Made by a program: the position numbers and the translations under genes. Positions 8,300-16,682 of a stretch of 64,000 nucleotides of DNA are shown here, piece after piece. Below the pieces are notes generated by a model that was not told the origin of the DNA, made no database searches, and was given only the letters and a program-made list of their open reading frames with translations. The DNA lies in the IMG/VR virus record IMGVR_UViG_3300027852_000809, positions 1 through 64,000 of that record; one strand, 5' to 3'. Source of the stretch: a virus. Positions within the stretch are counted from its first letter, which is position 1. The number at the start of each line of letters is the position of its first letter.

Positions 8300-8554
8300 C
8301 TAATTTCTTGGAATATATTTAAAGAACCTAAGTTTAGAAATATATCGGTCTTCTCCACATCCTAACATTTTATTTATATGAGTATATCCAAACCATTTCA
8401 TAGGCGACCATTTTTTAAGAGGTCTTGTTATTGATTTTCTAAAATGCTTATATTTTCCTTTAGGAAATTCAATAAGTTTTTCTAACAAGTCTTTTAAAGC
8501 CCATGGCTGATCTTCTCGTAATACTTCCTTAAGGGTTGGTTTTAATTTACTCAT
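8300..8554 (-). CDS. small basic hypothetical protein (84 aa)
   Basis: Very basic, aromatic-rich protein (LKKWSPMKWFGYTHINKMLG), TAG stop at 8300. It starts 18 bases after the terminator hairpin of the permuted tmRNA. Could bind nucleic acid; no family recognised. Confidence 0.5.
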   Translation of the reverse strand: MSKLKPTLKEVLREDQPWALKDLLEKLIEFPKGKYKHFRKSITRPLKKWSPMKWFGYTHINKMLGCGEDRYISKLRFFKYIPRN

Positions 8555-8571
8555 ATTTTATTTCAATAAAA

Positions 8572-8589
8572 GGGGGATGTCGCTCCCCC
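8572..8589 (-). terminator. Rho-independent terminator of the tmRNA
   Basis: Minus-strand stem GGGGG / CCCCC with an 8-base loop, followed by TTTTATT. It directly ends the coding piece of the permuted tmRNA. Confidence 0.7.
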
Positions 8590-8830
8590 AAGCGTTTCTA
8601 TGCTACTGCTCTAAGCGGTGCAGGGAAAAAGTTTATAACTTTTGAAGTTATAGTTAAACAACTCTCCATAATGCTTCTGTGCGCTGTCAAAACCAAGCGA
8701 CCCCTAAAAAGGTAGAATATAGTGTCTACCACACTAAACTTTAAACGGCGATTCAAAGAATGTGGAGTCGGAGGGAGTCGAACCCTCGTCCAAACGCATT
8801 TATTCAAAATATCTACAAGTCATTTTATTT
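8572..8830 (-). ncRNA. ssrA: circularly permuted tmRNA (acceptor piece first, coding piece second)
   Basis: Read on the minus strand, the tRNA-like 3' half comes first: TTTGGACG, a T-arm GAGGG-TTCGACT-CCCTC (8787-8771), then acceptor strand CGACTCC (8770-8764). After 59 bases comes the 5' half: GGGGTCG (8704-8698), which pairs with CGACTCC in all seven positions (one G-U), then the tmRNA D-loop signature GGTTTTGACAGC (8694-8683). GCATT (8676-8672) can pair with AATGC in the acceptor piece as helix 2. A perfect 8-bp hairpin and an open frame ending ...APLRAVA-stop (8600-8598) follow; AVA resembles proteolysis tags, but the resume codon is not certain. Permuted two-piece tmRNAs are known in alphaproteobacteria, cyanobacteria and some beta/gammaproteobacteria; in a flavobacterial phage it is unexpected. 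Confidence 0.8.
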
Positions 8831-9821
8831 AATTTTTTGGTTCTTGATATGTGTTTTTATAAAGCTTTTTCATTGGCTTTTCTAATTCAAATCCTTGAAC
8901 CCACTTAGGTTTGTAAACCTGTCTATCAGGCTTAAAAAATCCGTAAGATTTCCAAAATGAATTTGTTTTTATTGCTTTATTTAACTGCTCTAATTTATAC
9001 CTATATTCAGTAATTCCATACTGGATATACCCATAATCAAGCTTAAATATATCATAATTAGACGTAGTGTCATACGCTAATAAGGTATAGTTGGGTAATT
9101 TCCCATATAATAAATAGTAAGCGTAGCAATACATTCCTCCTTGAAAATAATACTTATTATACCTAATATCTCTTTCAAAAAAATCAGGTTCGGCATCTTT
9201 AGTCCTCTTTACATCACAAATATCTTCTTCTTCAAGCTCCATGTCAAGATAAGCAATAAAATCCCAACCTTCGTCCTGCCATTCTAAACGCTTTTGTACC
9301 GAGGATATGCGCGACATTAATAATGATACATCCATTTGCATATTAAGAGCGTCAGTGAGTTCTTTCACTCTTTTATCTGTAGCGCTATCAATAATAGTTT
9401 TTCCTAATGAAGTAGCGTTGATATATGGTTTTAAGGACTCATATATTTTATCAGGAGTTCCTTTTGAATAGTGATTGCTGTATGCTTTCTGAATTAATTC
9501 ATCGGAAATTTCTTGATCTTTAATTGAAAGCAAAAGGTCTTGAGTAAATCCAACCTGAATAGCTGTAGTAGGAACTTTATCTATAACCTCTATTTTACTT
9601 TCATAATTATGAGGTTCAAGTAGATAAACATCCGAAGCGATTCCCTCCAACATAGCAGGAGTTTGGACTTTCTGTTGCGTTCTTTTTTTAACGTAGTAGT
9701 TAACTAAGTTAATTGGGGAGGTGAAATTCTTTAAAGCAGAATAACTTAAACGAATCTTTTTATTCATTAGATCGTCAATCACTTCTTCCCTGACGGTTTT
9801 TTCTTCTTTTAAATCATCCAT
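8829..9821 (-). CDS. RecE-like PD-(D/E)XK exonuclease (exonuclease VIII type)
   Basis: A 330-residue protein. SALKNF near the start, then the nuclease core WDFIAYLDMELEEEDICDVK (about 184-203), where the D and D-x-K residues form the PD-(D/E)XK active site, followed by RYNKYYFQGGMYCYAYYLL, the usual downstream helix. Matches the DUF3799/RecE C-terminal family: a 5'-3' dsDNA exonuclease that makes 3' overhangs for an annealing protein. The partners are present: SSB overlapping upstream and an ERF annealing protein 3 kb upstream. Confidence 0.8.
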   Translation of the reverse strand: MDDLKEEKTVREEVIDDLMNKKIRLSYSALKNFTSPINLVNYYVKKRTQQKVQTPAMLEGIASDVYLLEPHNYESKIEVIDKVPTTAIQVGFTQDLLLSIKDQEISDELIQKAYSNHYSKGTPDKIYESLKPYINATSLGKTIIDSATDKRVKELTDALNMQMDVSLLMSRISSVQKRLEWQDEGWDFIAYLDMELEEEDICDVKRTKDAEPDFFERDIRYNKYYFQGGMYCYAYYLLYGKLPNYTLLAYDTTSNYDIFKLDYGYIQYGITEYRYKLEQLNKAIKTNSFWKSYGFFKPDRQVYKPKWVQGFELEKPMKKLYKNTYQEPKN

Positions 9822-10138
9822 TATCCTGCGAATTCAAAATTAGACATAACGATTTCGGTAATATATCTTTTGTTACCTTCTTTATCATCCCAACTACGGG
9901 TAGTGATTTCACCTTCAACAAGCATTTTCTTCCCTTTCTGAAAGTGTTGCTCAACTACATCAGACAATTTTCCAAAGCACACAATGTTGTGCCATTGAGT
10001 TTCGTTCACTTTTTCACCTTGAGCGTTTTTATAGCTTTTGTTTGTAGCTAGACTGAATTTAGCGATTTTACTACCGCTTTCAAGATTGATAATTTCAGGG
10101 TCATTCCCTATGTTTCCTAATAATGTTGCTCTGTTCAT
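9821..10138 (-). CDS. ssb: single-stranded DNA-binding protein
   Basis: A 105-residue OB-fold SSB: starts MNRATLLGNIGNDPE, contains WHNIVCFGKLSDVVEQHFQK, then GKKMLVEGEITTRSWDDKEG. It lacks the acidic C-terminal tip (normally DDxPF) and ends directly after the OB fold, as many phage SSBs do, so it may not recruit host repair proteins. Overlaps the next gene's start by one base. Confidence 0.9.
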   Translation of the reverse strand: MNRATLLGNIGNDPEIINLESGSKIAKFSLATNKSYKNAQGEKVNETQWHNIVCFGKLSDVVEQHFQKGKKMLVEGEITTRSWDDKEGNKRYITEIVMSNFEFAG

Positions 10139-10554
10139 GTGTCTTTATTTAATTTAATTTGTAATACGATATAATCCGCAAGCCATAAAAATATAGTTAA
10201 TATTAAGCTTGCCTGTTTTAAACTATCAACGTTGTGAGGTTGTAGTTCTTTATTTTCTTCAAAATTACCATTACATATATCTAAACCACAAGCATTACCA
10301 ATAACCGTGATATGCTCCATTCCCCATTCTCCCCATGAGACTCTTATTGCTCCGTATTTATGTAACTCAAAATTATACCCATGATTTGTTAACCATAATT
10401 CTGATAATTTACTAACAACATTATCAATTTTTTCTTGTGTTAAATCAGATTTAGCAATTTGATTTTTCCATTCAGGATATAGTTCTATCGAAAAACCACA
10501 GGTTGACATTCCCGCTTTAGGATTCCAATGATTTATATGATAAAGCATTTTCAT
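10135..10554 (-). CDS. hypothetical protein (139 aa)
   Basis: Overlaps the ssb start by 4 bases. Rich in Trp/His in the N-terminal half (MLYHINHWNPKAGMSTCG), C-terminal hydrophobic stretch SLILTIFLWLADYIVLQIKL that may be a membrane helix. No family recognised. Confidence 0.6.
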   Translation of the reverse strand: MKMLYHINHWNPKAGMSTCGFSIELYPEWKNQIAKSDLTQEKIDNVVSKLSELWLTNHGYNFELHKYGAIRVSWGEWGMEHITVIGNACGLDICNGNFEENKELQPHNVDSLKQASLILTIFLWLADYIVLQIKLNKDT

Positions 10555-10662
10555 TTATAATATATTTTCAAGTTCTAAATTGATTCCTCCGCTTACATGG
10601 TTTTCATCTAAGCGTTCTTGTTCCTGTTGGCTATAATGCCAGTGTAGTTCTTCGTTATTCAA
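10555..10662 (-). CDS. 35-aa peptide, TTG start
   Basis: Starts at TTG (10662-10660), overlapping the stop of the upstream gene as TTGA, and ends one base before the ATG of the next gene. The overlaps on both sides support translation by coupling. Acidic, Glu/Gln-rich peptide (HWHYSQQEQERLDENHV). Function unknown. Confidence 0.4.
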   Translation of the reverse strand: MNNEELHWHYSQQEQERLDENHVSGGINLELENIL

Positions 10663-10895
10663 GGGTTCATTCTTTTATTATATTCTTCTTTATTAATTAA
10701 AAGAAGAACAGGAATTACTTTATCATTCATTAGATCAAATACATCGCTAGAATCAGTTCCCATTGAAACTTTTGTTCCTTGTTTTACTTTGTCTGCGGAA
10801 ATTAAAGTACCTGAAACAGAAACTAATTGAGTACCTTTTTCAGTGTCTTCAACATTCATATCATCTAATACTTGGAATAATCTTTTTTTCTCCAT
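10659..10895 (-). CDS. hypothetical protein (78 aa)
   Basis: Central segment GTQLVSVSGTLISADKVKQG is beta-rich; C-terminal VIPVLLLINKEEYN. Sits between the YopX-like genes and ssb in an ungapped operon. No family recognised. Confidence 0.55.
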   Translation of the reverse strand: MEKKRLFQVLDDMNVEDTEKGTQLVSVSGTLISADKVKQGTKVSMGTDSSDVFDLMNDKVIPVLLLINKEEYNKRMNP

Positions 10896-10896
10896 G

Positions 10897-11316
10897 CTAT
10901 TCGTTTTTTAAAAGTTCAGGGTTTTTATAAATATTTCCAATTATTGTAACATCATTTCCATCATCAAGCCAATGCCCTTTCCCTTTTTTATTATATTTAG
11001 GCTTTAACCTGAATCCACCATAAGCAAAATATATTTCATAAATTTCACCTGCCGTCATTCCGTATTTATCCCAATCATTAGGAATCTTAACAATATCTCC
11101 TTCATAAATTTCAATGCCATTTCTATCCTTTAATCCAATATATTGACTTAATATAAACCTATCGCGATCTATTAGAAGCCATTTATCTTGTTTGTTTGAT
11201 GGGTCTAATTTTAAAACTCCTATAGAGGTTATTTTTAAAGGGATAAAATCTTGAGTATCAATTATAAGTCTTTTATCTTGAATATCCCACGCTCTAAATT
11301 TTATATCTCTACTCAT
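10897..11316 (-). CDS. YopX-family protein
   Basis: A 139-residue protein with the YopX signature: RDIKFRAWD at the start, QYIGLKDRNGIEIYEGDIVK in the middle, and C-terminal VTIIGNIYKNPELL. YopX domains form SH3-like beta barrels in phage proteins of unknown role. A second YopX-like gene lies directly upstream. Confidence 0.85.
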   Translation of the reverse strand: MSRDIKFRAWDIQDKRLIIDTQDFIPLKITSIGVLKLDPSNKQDKWLLIDRDRFILSQYIGLKDRNGIEIYEGDIVKIPNDWDKYGMTAGEIYEIYFAYGGFRLKPKYNKKGKGHWLDDGNDVTIIGNIYKNPELLKNE

Positions 11317-11317
11317 T

Positions 11318-11890
11318 TTATTTTTTTAGTAATTCATGATTTTCATGAGTGTTTCCACAAACTTCTTTGTATGACGAACATTCTGAATTAGTTCCACCTC
11401 CTGTACTCCACGCTCCATATTCAGTATCGTAAATTACTTCCCACATAGGAAATTCCCATTCAGCTTGAGATTTAAAGCTAGCACGATTCCATTCATGGGC
11501 TTCAAAATTTAAAATATCTCTTTCAAATATTTTCTTTCCGTTTTTATCTTTAAGTCCAAAAAAACGATCTACGACATAATCATATCCGTAGTGTTTATGC
11601 TGTTCACAAGCTTTAAAAAACCCACTTAAATTTTTATAATTATTACTGTAAATAAATTGTTTCTTCCCTGTAAGAAATGCTCTAAATACTAGATCATTTT
11701 TTACTTCAAAAAGTCCTAATGCTTTTTTTGCTTTTAAAATAGCATCATCCCTGTCTTTTGCAGGAAATGAACCTGTAACTTTTTCGGCAAATGGAGATTC
11801 ATTTGCTTCTTCAATATCTTGTTGGTTAAAATATCTTTTAACCTGTACGTGTCCGTTTGTGTGTAGGTAGCCCCACCATAAATTATCCAT
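11318..11890 (-). CDS. second YopX-like protein
   Basis: A 190-residue protein. The C-terminal half carries the YopX-type pattern (DRFFGLKDKNGKKIFERDIL, ending ENHELL), while the N-terminal 85 residues are different (VQVKRYFNQQDIEEANESPF). Spaced 1 base from the shorter YopX gene, so the pair probably arose by duplication and fusion. Confidence 0.65.
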   Translation of the reverse strand: MDNLWWGYLHTNGHVQVKRYFNQQDIEEANESPFAEKVTGSFPAKDRDDAILKAKKALGLFEVKNDLVFRAFLTGKKQFIYSNNYKNLSGFFKACEQHKHYGYDYVVDRFFGLKDKNGKKIFERDILNFEAHEWNRASFKSQAEWEFPMWEVIYDTEYGAWSTGGGTNSECSSYKEVCGNTHENHELLKK

Positions 11891-11901
11891 AACAATAAAT
11901 A

Positions 11902-12846
11902 TTATATTTCTTCTGAATCATCGTTAAAAACTCTATCGATAATGGAGCTTACATAATTATAAGTAAGCTCTTTTGATTCTACAACAGTTAATAGTTCGAT
12001 TAACTCTGAAAAATATGCTATATCAACTCCAATCAACTGTTCTTGTAGGGTTATAGGGTCTTTTAAATTTAATTCAGCTACTTGCCATAATATTTTTAAG
12101 TAAGTACCTGCTGAAATATTAAATCCTCTAGCTAAAAATTTCTTTGTTCTAATAACGGAAGTAAGAGGGTATTTAGAGCCGATGTAAATAAGTTCTCTTG
12201 TGATAAGGGCTTCTAAAGCTTGCTTGCGAAGTACGAGTCTATATTTTCCATTTTCAAAATGAAAGTAGTTGGTCGCGTGTGCAAAATCATAGTTTTCATG
12301 AATTTTTTTAGCATCACCAAAAAAGCGGATCACTAATTGAATATCATCTGAAAGTGTAATTGCATTTTCAGTAAGATAGATTGGTGTAAAACTATTTGCT
12401 TTTGGGCTTTTAGTTTTTTTAGATTCCTTTTCGTCGCTTCTTCTCCAATATCCAATATGAGGTATATATACTTTAATCCTTTCTTCATCTGTTCTCTCAA
12501 GACCTTCTTTAAAGTGCGCCCATTTCGATTGTTCAACAGCGTTTTCATACTCCATGGTTGGAATATTATCACTGGTAACACATAATATTTCTGAACTAGA
12601 AATCCTGTTTATGTAGTTTGGATTTATTTGTTTTAAATAATATTCCGTTACAAGTTGAACTGTTTTTTTAGTTTTAAAATAAAGGTCGTAGTCGTTTACA
12701 TCTTGTTGAAGTAACATTGAAGCAATACTTCCTCCTGTTACAATTAAATCTTGTTTACAAGCGTTTTGAACTACAGGGTCTTTAATACTGTCAAGCCACG
12801 CTTCAATTTTTACTGTTATTATTTTTTTGATCGTCTTTGTTTTCAT
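11902..12846 (-). CDS. nucleotidyltransferase-fold protein
   Basis: A 314-residue protein. The segment LIVTGGSIASMLLQQDVNDYDLYF (residues about 33-56, given here in two parts: GGSIAS and NDYDLYF) matches the pol-beta nucleotidyltransferase core GS/GGS...DxD. The rest is helical. Such phage proteins resemble poly(A) polymerase/CCA-adding relatives or abortive-infection nucleotidyltransferases; the substrate cannot be told. Confidence 0.6.
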   Translation of the reverse strand: MKTKTIKKIITVKIEAWLDSIKDPVVQNACKQDLIVTGGSIASMLLQQDVNDYDLYFKTKKTVQLVTEYYLKQINPNYINRISSSEILCVTSDNIPTMEYENAVEQSKWAHFKEGLERTDEERIKVYIPHIGYWRRSDEKESKKTKSPKANSFTPIYLTENAITLSDDIQLVIRFFGDAKKIHENYDFAHATNYFHFENGKYRLVLRKQALEALITRELIYIGSKYPLTSVIRTKKFLARGFNISAGTYLKILWQVAELNLKDPITLQEQLIGVDIAYFSELIELLTVVESKELTYNYVSSIIDRVFNDDSEEI

Positions 12847-13057
12847 CCTTTTTTACTTTTTTATAAAACGCAACTAAGTGATTATAGTATGGTTCATAGT
12901 TTATATTTCCTGTGTTAGCATCTAAAAGTTTTATCATAGAAGCAACAAATAACTTTTGATTTTCAACTACTGTTCCTTCATATATTTTAATAGGTTCGTC
13001 AGTATATTTATAACTCTTAAAATACTTTTTAAGATGCGCTAGTGGTATCTTTTCCAT
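12803..13057 (-). CDS. hypothetical protein (84 aa)
   Basis: Overlaps the ERF gene by 29 bases and the nucleotidyltransferase gene by 44 bases, both in other frames. Tyr/Lys-rich with an Asn/Asp/Lys-rich tail. No family recognised. Confidence 0.5.
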   Translation of the reverse strand: MEKIPLAHLKKYFKSYKYTDEPIKIYEGTVVENQKLFVASMIKLLDANTGNINYEPYYNHLVAFYKKVKKDENKDDQKNNNSKN

Positions 13058-13910
13058 TAAGCTGATCTAATTTACTTTGAAGCCCTCTACGCGCATCATC
13101 CTCCATTTCGTAATTGTCAAGAAGCTCTTGAATTTTTTCAGGAGTTCTCATTCTCATAGCCTTGTCGTATTGATCCTTTGAAAGATTCTGTTTTTGATCT
13201 TCATTTTTAGGAAAATCAGCAGGGCTTTTAATCATTTTTAATATTTCAGCTTGAAGGACTTCATCAACAGTAAACATTTTAGTTATTTGCGCTAAAGATT
13301 TTAAAACACCTTGATTATGAAACCTTTCTATTTTAATCCAATCCTCTGAACCTTTAACTAAAACAGGAAGCTCTTTTTTTTGTTGAGGTTTCTGATTTTC
13401 CTTTTTCTTTTTAGGAACTTCTTGCTCATTTGAATGAGTGTTATCACTATCATCTATTGTTCCAGTAGGAATTAAAAACGTGTATAAAAGAGCGTATTTT
13501 AAAGCGTATGTAGTTGCTTTTCCTATAGCTTTATCCATAGGGTCGTTTCCGTGTCCTGCACCGCAAATAACTTGACTCTCACCGCTTACATGCATTAATA
13601 AGTATTTCGTTTTAACCTCAACGAAGACACTTTGTTTCATTTTCATCCCTTCGGACTTTCCATTCCAAATTTTTTCTTCTTCCCAACGTCTAATTTTAGT
13701 GTTAGGCTCAACATCTATAGGAAGAATACAAAGCCCGTGTTTTGCCATAGAAGCTTGTACAACCTCTTTAACATCTTGGTCGGAAACTCCTTTATAAGAA
13801 GAAGAATTACTTGCTTTTCCTACTTGAGTGTTTTTTTCAACACCCTTAATTTCCTTCATTACTTCTATAATAGCTTTTGTAAGCTCTATATTCTTAGGTT
13901 GGTCAGACAT
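13029..13910 (-). CDS. erf: ERF-family single-strand annealing protein
   Basis: A 293-residue protein. The core ATTYALKYALLYTFLIPTG (about 128-146), preceded by GAGHGNDPMDKAIGKAT, is the hallmark of the ERF superfamily (P22 Erf, Sak-type annealases). The C-terminal third is charged, with KKKKENQKPQQKKE as a flexible link. It anneals complementary ssDNA left by the RecE-like exonuclease at 8829-9821, forming the phage recombination pair. Confidence 0.85.
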   Translation of the reverse strand: MSDQPKNIELTKAIIEVMKEIKGVEKNTQVGKASNSSSYKGVSDQDVKEVVQASMAKHGLCILPIDVEPNTKIRRWEEEKIWNGKSEGMKMKQSVFVEVKTKYLLMHVSGESQVICGAGHGNDPMDKAIGKATTYALKYALLYTFLIPTGTIDDSDNTHSNEQEVPKKKKENQKPQQKKELPVLVKGSEDWIKIERFHNQGVLKSLAQITKMFTVDEVLQAEILKMIKSPADFPKNEDQKQNLSKDQYDKAMRMRTPEKIQELLDNYEMEDDARRGLQSKLDQLNGKDTTSAS

Positions 13911-13926
13911 ATATTATTTATTAAAA

Positions 13927-14142
13927 TTAATTTTCAAATTCAACTTTTTTATATTTCAAGAAACATTCTAATTTTTCTAAAAAAGTATTATTAACTTCTT
14001 TAGCTTCCCAAAGTAAATCAAAATAATCTGTATTTAATTCAGGATATTTAATAAGAAAAGAAACTATTGGGTGTATAACTCCAATATCTGTAAGCTCTTT
14101 TTTGATTTGTTTAATTCTTATTATATAATTATTTTTTTCCAT
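13927..14142 (-). CDS. hypothetical protein (71 aa)
   Basis: Helical, Lys/Glu-rich with SFLIKYPELNTDYFDLLWEA. Overlaps the end of the GIY-YIG-like gene by 14 bases. No family recognised. Confidence 0.5.
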   Translation of the reverse strand: MEKNNYIIRIKQIKKELTDIGVIHPIVSFLIKYPELNTDYFDLLWEAKEVNNTFLEKLECFLKYKKVEFEN

Positions 14143-14671
14143 TCGTATCTATTACAGGTTCTTCTTTTTCAAAGCCAAATTCTTTTTTAATGTAAGCTAC
14201 AAATACTTTTAATTTATTATTAAATTCAGGATCAGTGATTTTAAAGTACCATAGGTTATCTAATCTATAAACTTCGGATTTGTTTTTGTTAAATTCAGGG
14301 AACATTCTTGAAAAATAAGCTTTTGGGTCTTTAACGCCATAAAGTTTTAGTTTTTTTCTTAACTCATAAACCTCTATCTCTAAAGAATTCATGCCTTTAT
14401 GTTCGTCTTTATAATCGGGATGTTTGTTGTCAATAAGGTAAAGCACTTCATCTACTTGTTTTTTAGATAAATCAAACCATTCACCAAAGACATTATTCTC
14501 TTTAAAAATTTCATGAAGTTGTTTTTCGGTTGTTCCTCCAAAATTATGATATAATAATCTTATAGATGGATTATCTTTTCTTAAATCTTTCATTCTTTTT
14601 TCAGGAAACATACTATTCCCTATTTTGTAGTATTTTCCATCAAAAGCTAAATAAACACGTTTAAATTCCAT
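14129..14671 (-). CDS. GIY-YIG-type nuclease domain protein (T5orf172-like)
   Basis: A 180-residue protein. YLAFDGKYYKIGNSMFPEKR (residues 8-27) fits the GIY-YIG core with the conserved KIG and Arg, followed by TEKQLHEIFKENNVFGEWFD with the catalytic Glu and W-F motif. This pattern is typical of the T5orf172/MUG113 subgroup in phages. The C-terminal half is of unknown fold. Probably a DNA endonuclease. Confidence 0.7.
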   Translation of the reverse strand: MEFKRVYLAFDGKYYKIGNSMFPEKRMKDLRKDNPSIRLLYHNFGGTTEKQLHEIFKENNVFGEWFDLSKKQVDEVLYLIDNKHPDYKDEHKGMNSLEIEVYELRKKLKLYGVKDPKAYFSRMFPEFNKNKSEVYRLDNLWYFKITDPEFNNKLKVFVAYIKKEFGFEKEEPVIDTNGKK

Positions 14672-14709
14672 AAATTGTAAATAATTACAGTAAAATTACA
14701 AATTATATT

Positions 14710-15132
14710 TTATACACCCAAATATATTTCCACTTCTTTTGCCATATCATTGATAATCAACTGTTTGTCGTGAGGTGAAATTACATCTGCTTTGTATTTT
14801 GTTTTAAAATCATAGAATTTTTTACCTACAATATCATAAACCATGGAGCATTTTGGGTGAAGTGTTCTGATAACTTTAATTTGTTCATCACTTTCAACAA
14901 ACCGATGTGTGATAAATTTGTTGTGCTTGGTGCTAGTTATTCTAATTTTCATAAAAGCAACTAAATCTGAAAGTCCTTTTACAACTCCATTGGAATCATC
15001 AAGAAGAATATTCAGGAGTTCTTCATTTATTGGCGCGTTTTCCGAAAGCTCTTTAATTGTGAGCTTGTTGTCAGCGATCTTTGCTTTTGCTTCTTTAAAA
15101 ACGTCTTCTATATTTTTGTACGCGTAGCCCAT
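14710..15132 (-). CDS. hypothetical protein (140 aa)
   Basis: N-terminal helical half, C-terminal half with YDIVGKKFYDFKTKYKADVI. Overlaps the next upstream gene by 25 bases. No family recognised. Confidence 0.55.
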   Translation of the reverse strand: MGYAYKNIEDVFKEAKAKIADNKLTIKELSENAPINEELLNILLDDSNGVVKGLSDLVAFMKIRITSTKHNKFITHRFVESDEQIKVIRTLHPKCSMVYDIVGKKFYDFKTKYKADVISPHDKQLIINDMAKEVEIYLGV

Positions 15133-15356
15133 TGGTAAATTGTTTTTTGTGGTTTTAATACTCGATAAATAAAAAGGTATGAATTATAATCCCCTGTTAT
15201 TTTAAGATAGGTTTTTAGAAAATCATCCTCTGTTATTGGTGTGTAGTTTATAAAGAATTTATAATCCCAAGTTCTGTTAGTCATTATAAATTTCCATAAA
15301 TCACTGATGCTGTACGATTTAACTACTGTTTCGTTCTTGGTTATTAACTTATACAT
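15108..15356 (-). CDS. hypothetical protein (82 aa)
   Basis: Resembles the 113-residue protein at 23304-23645 in composition and in a shared pattern (ITEDDFLKTYLKITGDYNSY versus PDFLENYFKVTNDEPRL), suggesting a small paralogous family within this phage. Function unknown. Confidence 0.55.
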   Translation of the reverse strand: MYKLITKNETVVKSYSISDLWKFIMTNRTWDYKFFINYTPITEDDFLKTYLKITGDYNSYLFIYRVLKPQKTIYQWATRTKI

Positions 15357-15477
15357 TGGCGTATTTTATTTCGTCTTTTTGAAATTTTTCTTGTAAAGAA
15401 AAGAACTGGTCGTTAGTTAAAAGGTTTCCTTTAACTCGGTGATACCACCATTCTAAAAATCCATTAAAATTATCCAT
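15349..15477 (-). CDS. small protein (42 aa)
   Basis: I choose the ATG at 15477 (MDNFNGFLEWWYHRVKG) because the longer frame upstream overlaps the YkgJ gene and reads unlike a protein. Ends within the start of the following gene. No family recognised. Confidence 0.45.
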   Translation of the reverse strand: MDNFNGFLEWWYHRVKGNLLTNDQFFSLQEKFQKDEIKYANV

Positions 15478-15481
15478 AATA

Positions 15482-16051
15482 TTATGATTTAGCGTTAAAC
15501 AATATTTTATGCATTTTATTAAACTTGTCGGTTGTTGCAATTAGCATAGCAAAATGAAGTGCCTGTGTAGGTATGGTAAATATTTGTCCGTGTCCTTTAG
15601 TTGGGTTATTGTCTAAATGACATAATTGAGGTTCGTCAATACTGTTGTGAGTTCTACACACAAGCGGGCGGTTTTCATAAACAGAACAATTACCTTCTTT
15701 ATCAAGTAAAGAACATTTTTGATCTTTCCATGGGAGTTTGCTAATATCATCTACAGAATTTTGAATTTTCAATAAATTCATATCAGGATTATAGTCTTTT
15801 ATATTTTCAATAATCCTTTCCGCTTCCCAATCACTAATGTTGATTTCATCATGACAACAAAACGAACAGCCTTTGGAGCAGGAGGTGTTTTTATTCCATT
15901 CAGTATTAGACTGAACCTGTTCAACTAAATTGTAAACAAGGTCAAGGACGTATTGTGTGCCGTGGAGGGCGTGAATCTCCTTGAGTTCTAGCGCGAATAC
16001 TTGCGCTTGTTCACCTATTTCTTTCGCGTGTTTTTGGTCGAAACTTTCCAT
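15482..16051 (-). CDS. YkgJ-family CxxxCxxCC protein
   Basis: A 189-residue protein. CSKGCSFCC (about 58-66), later CSLLDKEGNCSVYENRPLVC and RTHNS make the four-cysteine metal or iron-sulfur cluster site of the YkgJ (UPF0153) family. The role of this family is not settled. It is uncommon in phages and unrelated to replication; possibly a metabolic or modification gene. Confidence 0.8.
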   Translation of the reverse strand: MESFDQKHAKEIGEQAQVFALELKEIHALHGTQYVLDLVYNLVEQVQSNTEWNKNTSCSKGCSFCCHDEINISDWEAERIIENIKDYNPDMNLLKIQNSVDDISKLPWKDQKCSLLDKEGNCSVYENRPLVCRTHNSIDEPQLCHLDNNPTKGHGQIFTIPTQALHFAMLIATTDKFNKMHKILFNAKS

Positions 16052-16053
16052 AA

Positions 16054-16512
16054 TTATTTATTAAATTTAGTTTTATCACAAGCTAATTTTTGAGGTATCA
16101 AATTTTGAAAATCAAAATGCCATTCGATTATTTTTTGAACGTGTTGATATTCGTTTAATCCCATTATTGGAGGTAGACAGAACTTTAATCTGTTTCCACC
16201 TTCTTTATCTTCCCAACATCTGATAACAGTATTTTTATGATTTCTAAATCTAAAAGATGCTTCGGGTATGGCTATTAGTAGTTCTGCTAATGGAATAAAC
16301 TCTTTCCCTTGGTGTGTAATTTTCTTAGTAAGATACGATAAAGGCATTAGTAGTGGTATAAAGTCTTTTACTAATACATTTCCATTATTCATACTGGAAA
16401 TAATACCATTTTCAAAATCTATTTCCGTTACAATATCTTTTTTTCCGTTAAATAATCCGTATAATGCTTTATCAGCATAAGGAGTTATATGATTTAATAG
16501 TAATTTTTTCAT
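16054..16512 (-). CDS. hypothetical protein (152 aa)
   Basis: Mixed alpha/beta protein (HITPYADKALYGLFNGKKDI near the start, C-terminal EWHFDFQNLIPQKL). One-base overlap with the small gene upstream. No family recognised. Confidence 0.55.
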   Translation of the reverse strand: MKKLLLNHITPYADKALYGLFNGKKDIVTEIDFENGIISSMNNGNVLVKDFIPLLMPLSYLTKKITHQGKEFIPLAELLIAIPEASFRFRNHKNTVIRCWEDKEGGNRLKFCLPPIMGLNEYQHVQKIIEWHFDFQNLIPQKLACDKTKFNK

Positions 16513-16682
16513 TAGTATTGAATTAATAAGTTATTTTTTATTTCATTTTGATCGTTAAATTCTACCTTCATTTGCCCCATAAGACCATAAACAGAAGTTC
16601 TATTTAAAGAAACTCCATGTTTTTTGTAATATGGATGTTTAGAAATAAACTTTTCTAAGTCGTCTATGAATTTATTTTCCAT
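16512..16682 (-). CDS. small protein (56 aa)
   Basis: ATG at 16682, TAA at 16512-16514. MENKFIDDLEKFISKHPYYK suggests an amphipathic helical protein. It overlaps the GHKL ATPase stop by 11 bases and the next start by one base, the usual packed phage operon. Confidence 0.55.
   Translation of the reverse strand: MENKFIDDLEKFISKHPYYKKHGVSLNRTSVYGLMGQMKVEFNDQNEIKNNLLIQY

Noticed and set aside
8598-8807. 69-aa ORF on the minus strand
   Set aside because: It is the tmRNA itself read through; only its last codons may be translated as a tag.
13632-13994. 120-aa plus-strand ORF opposite the ERF gene
   Set aside because: Phe/Tyr-rich antisense shadow of a recognised family member.
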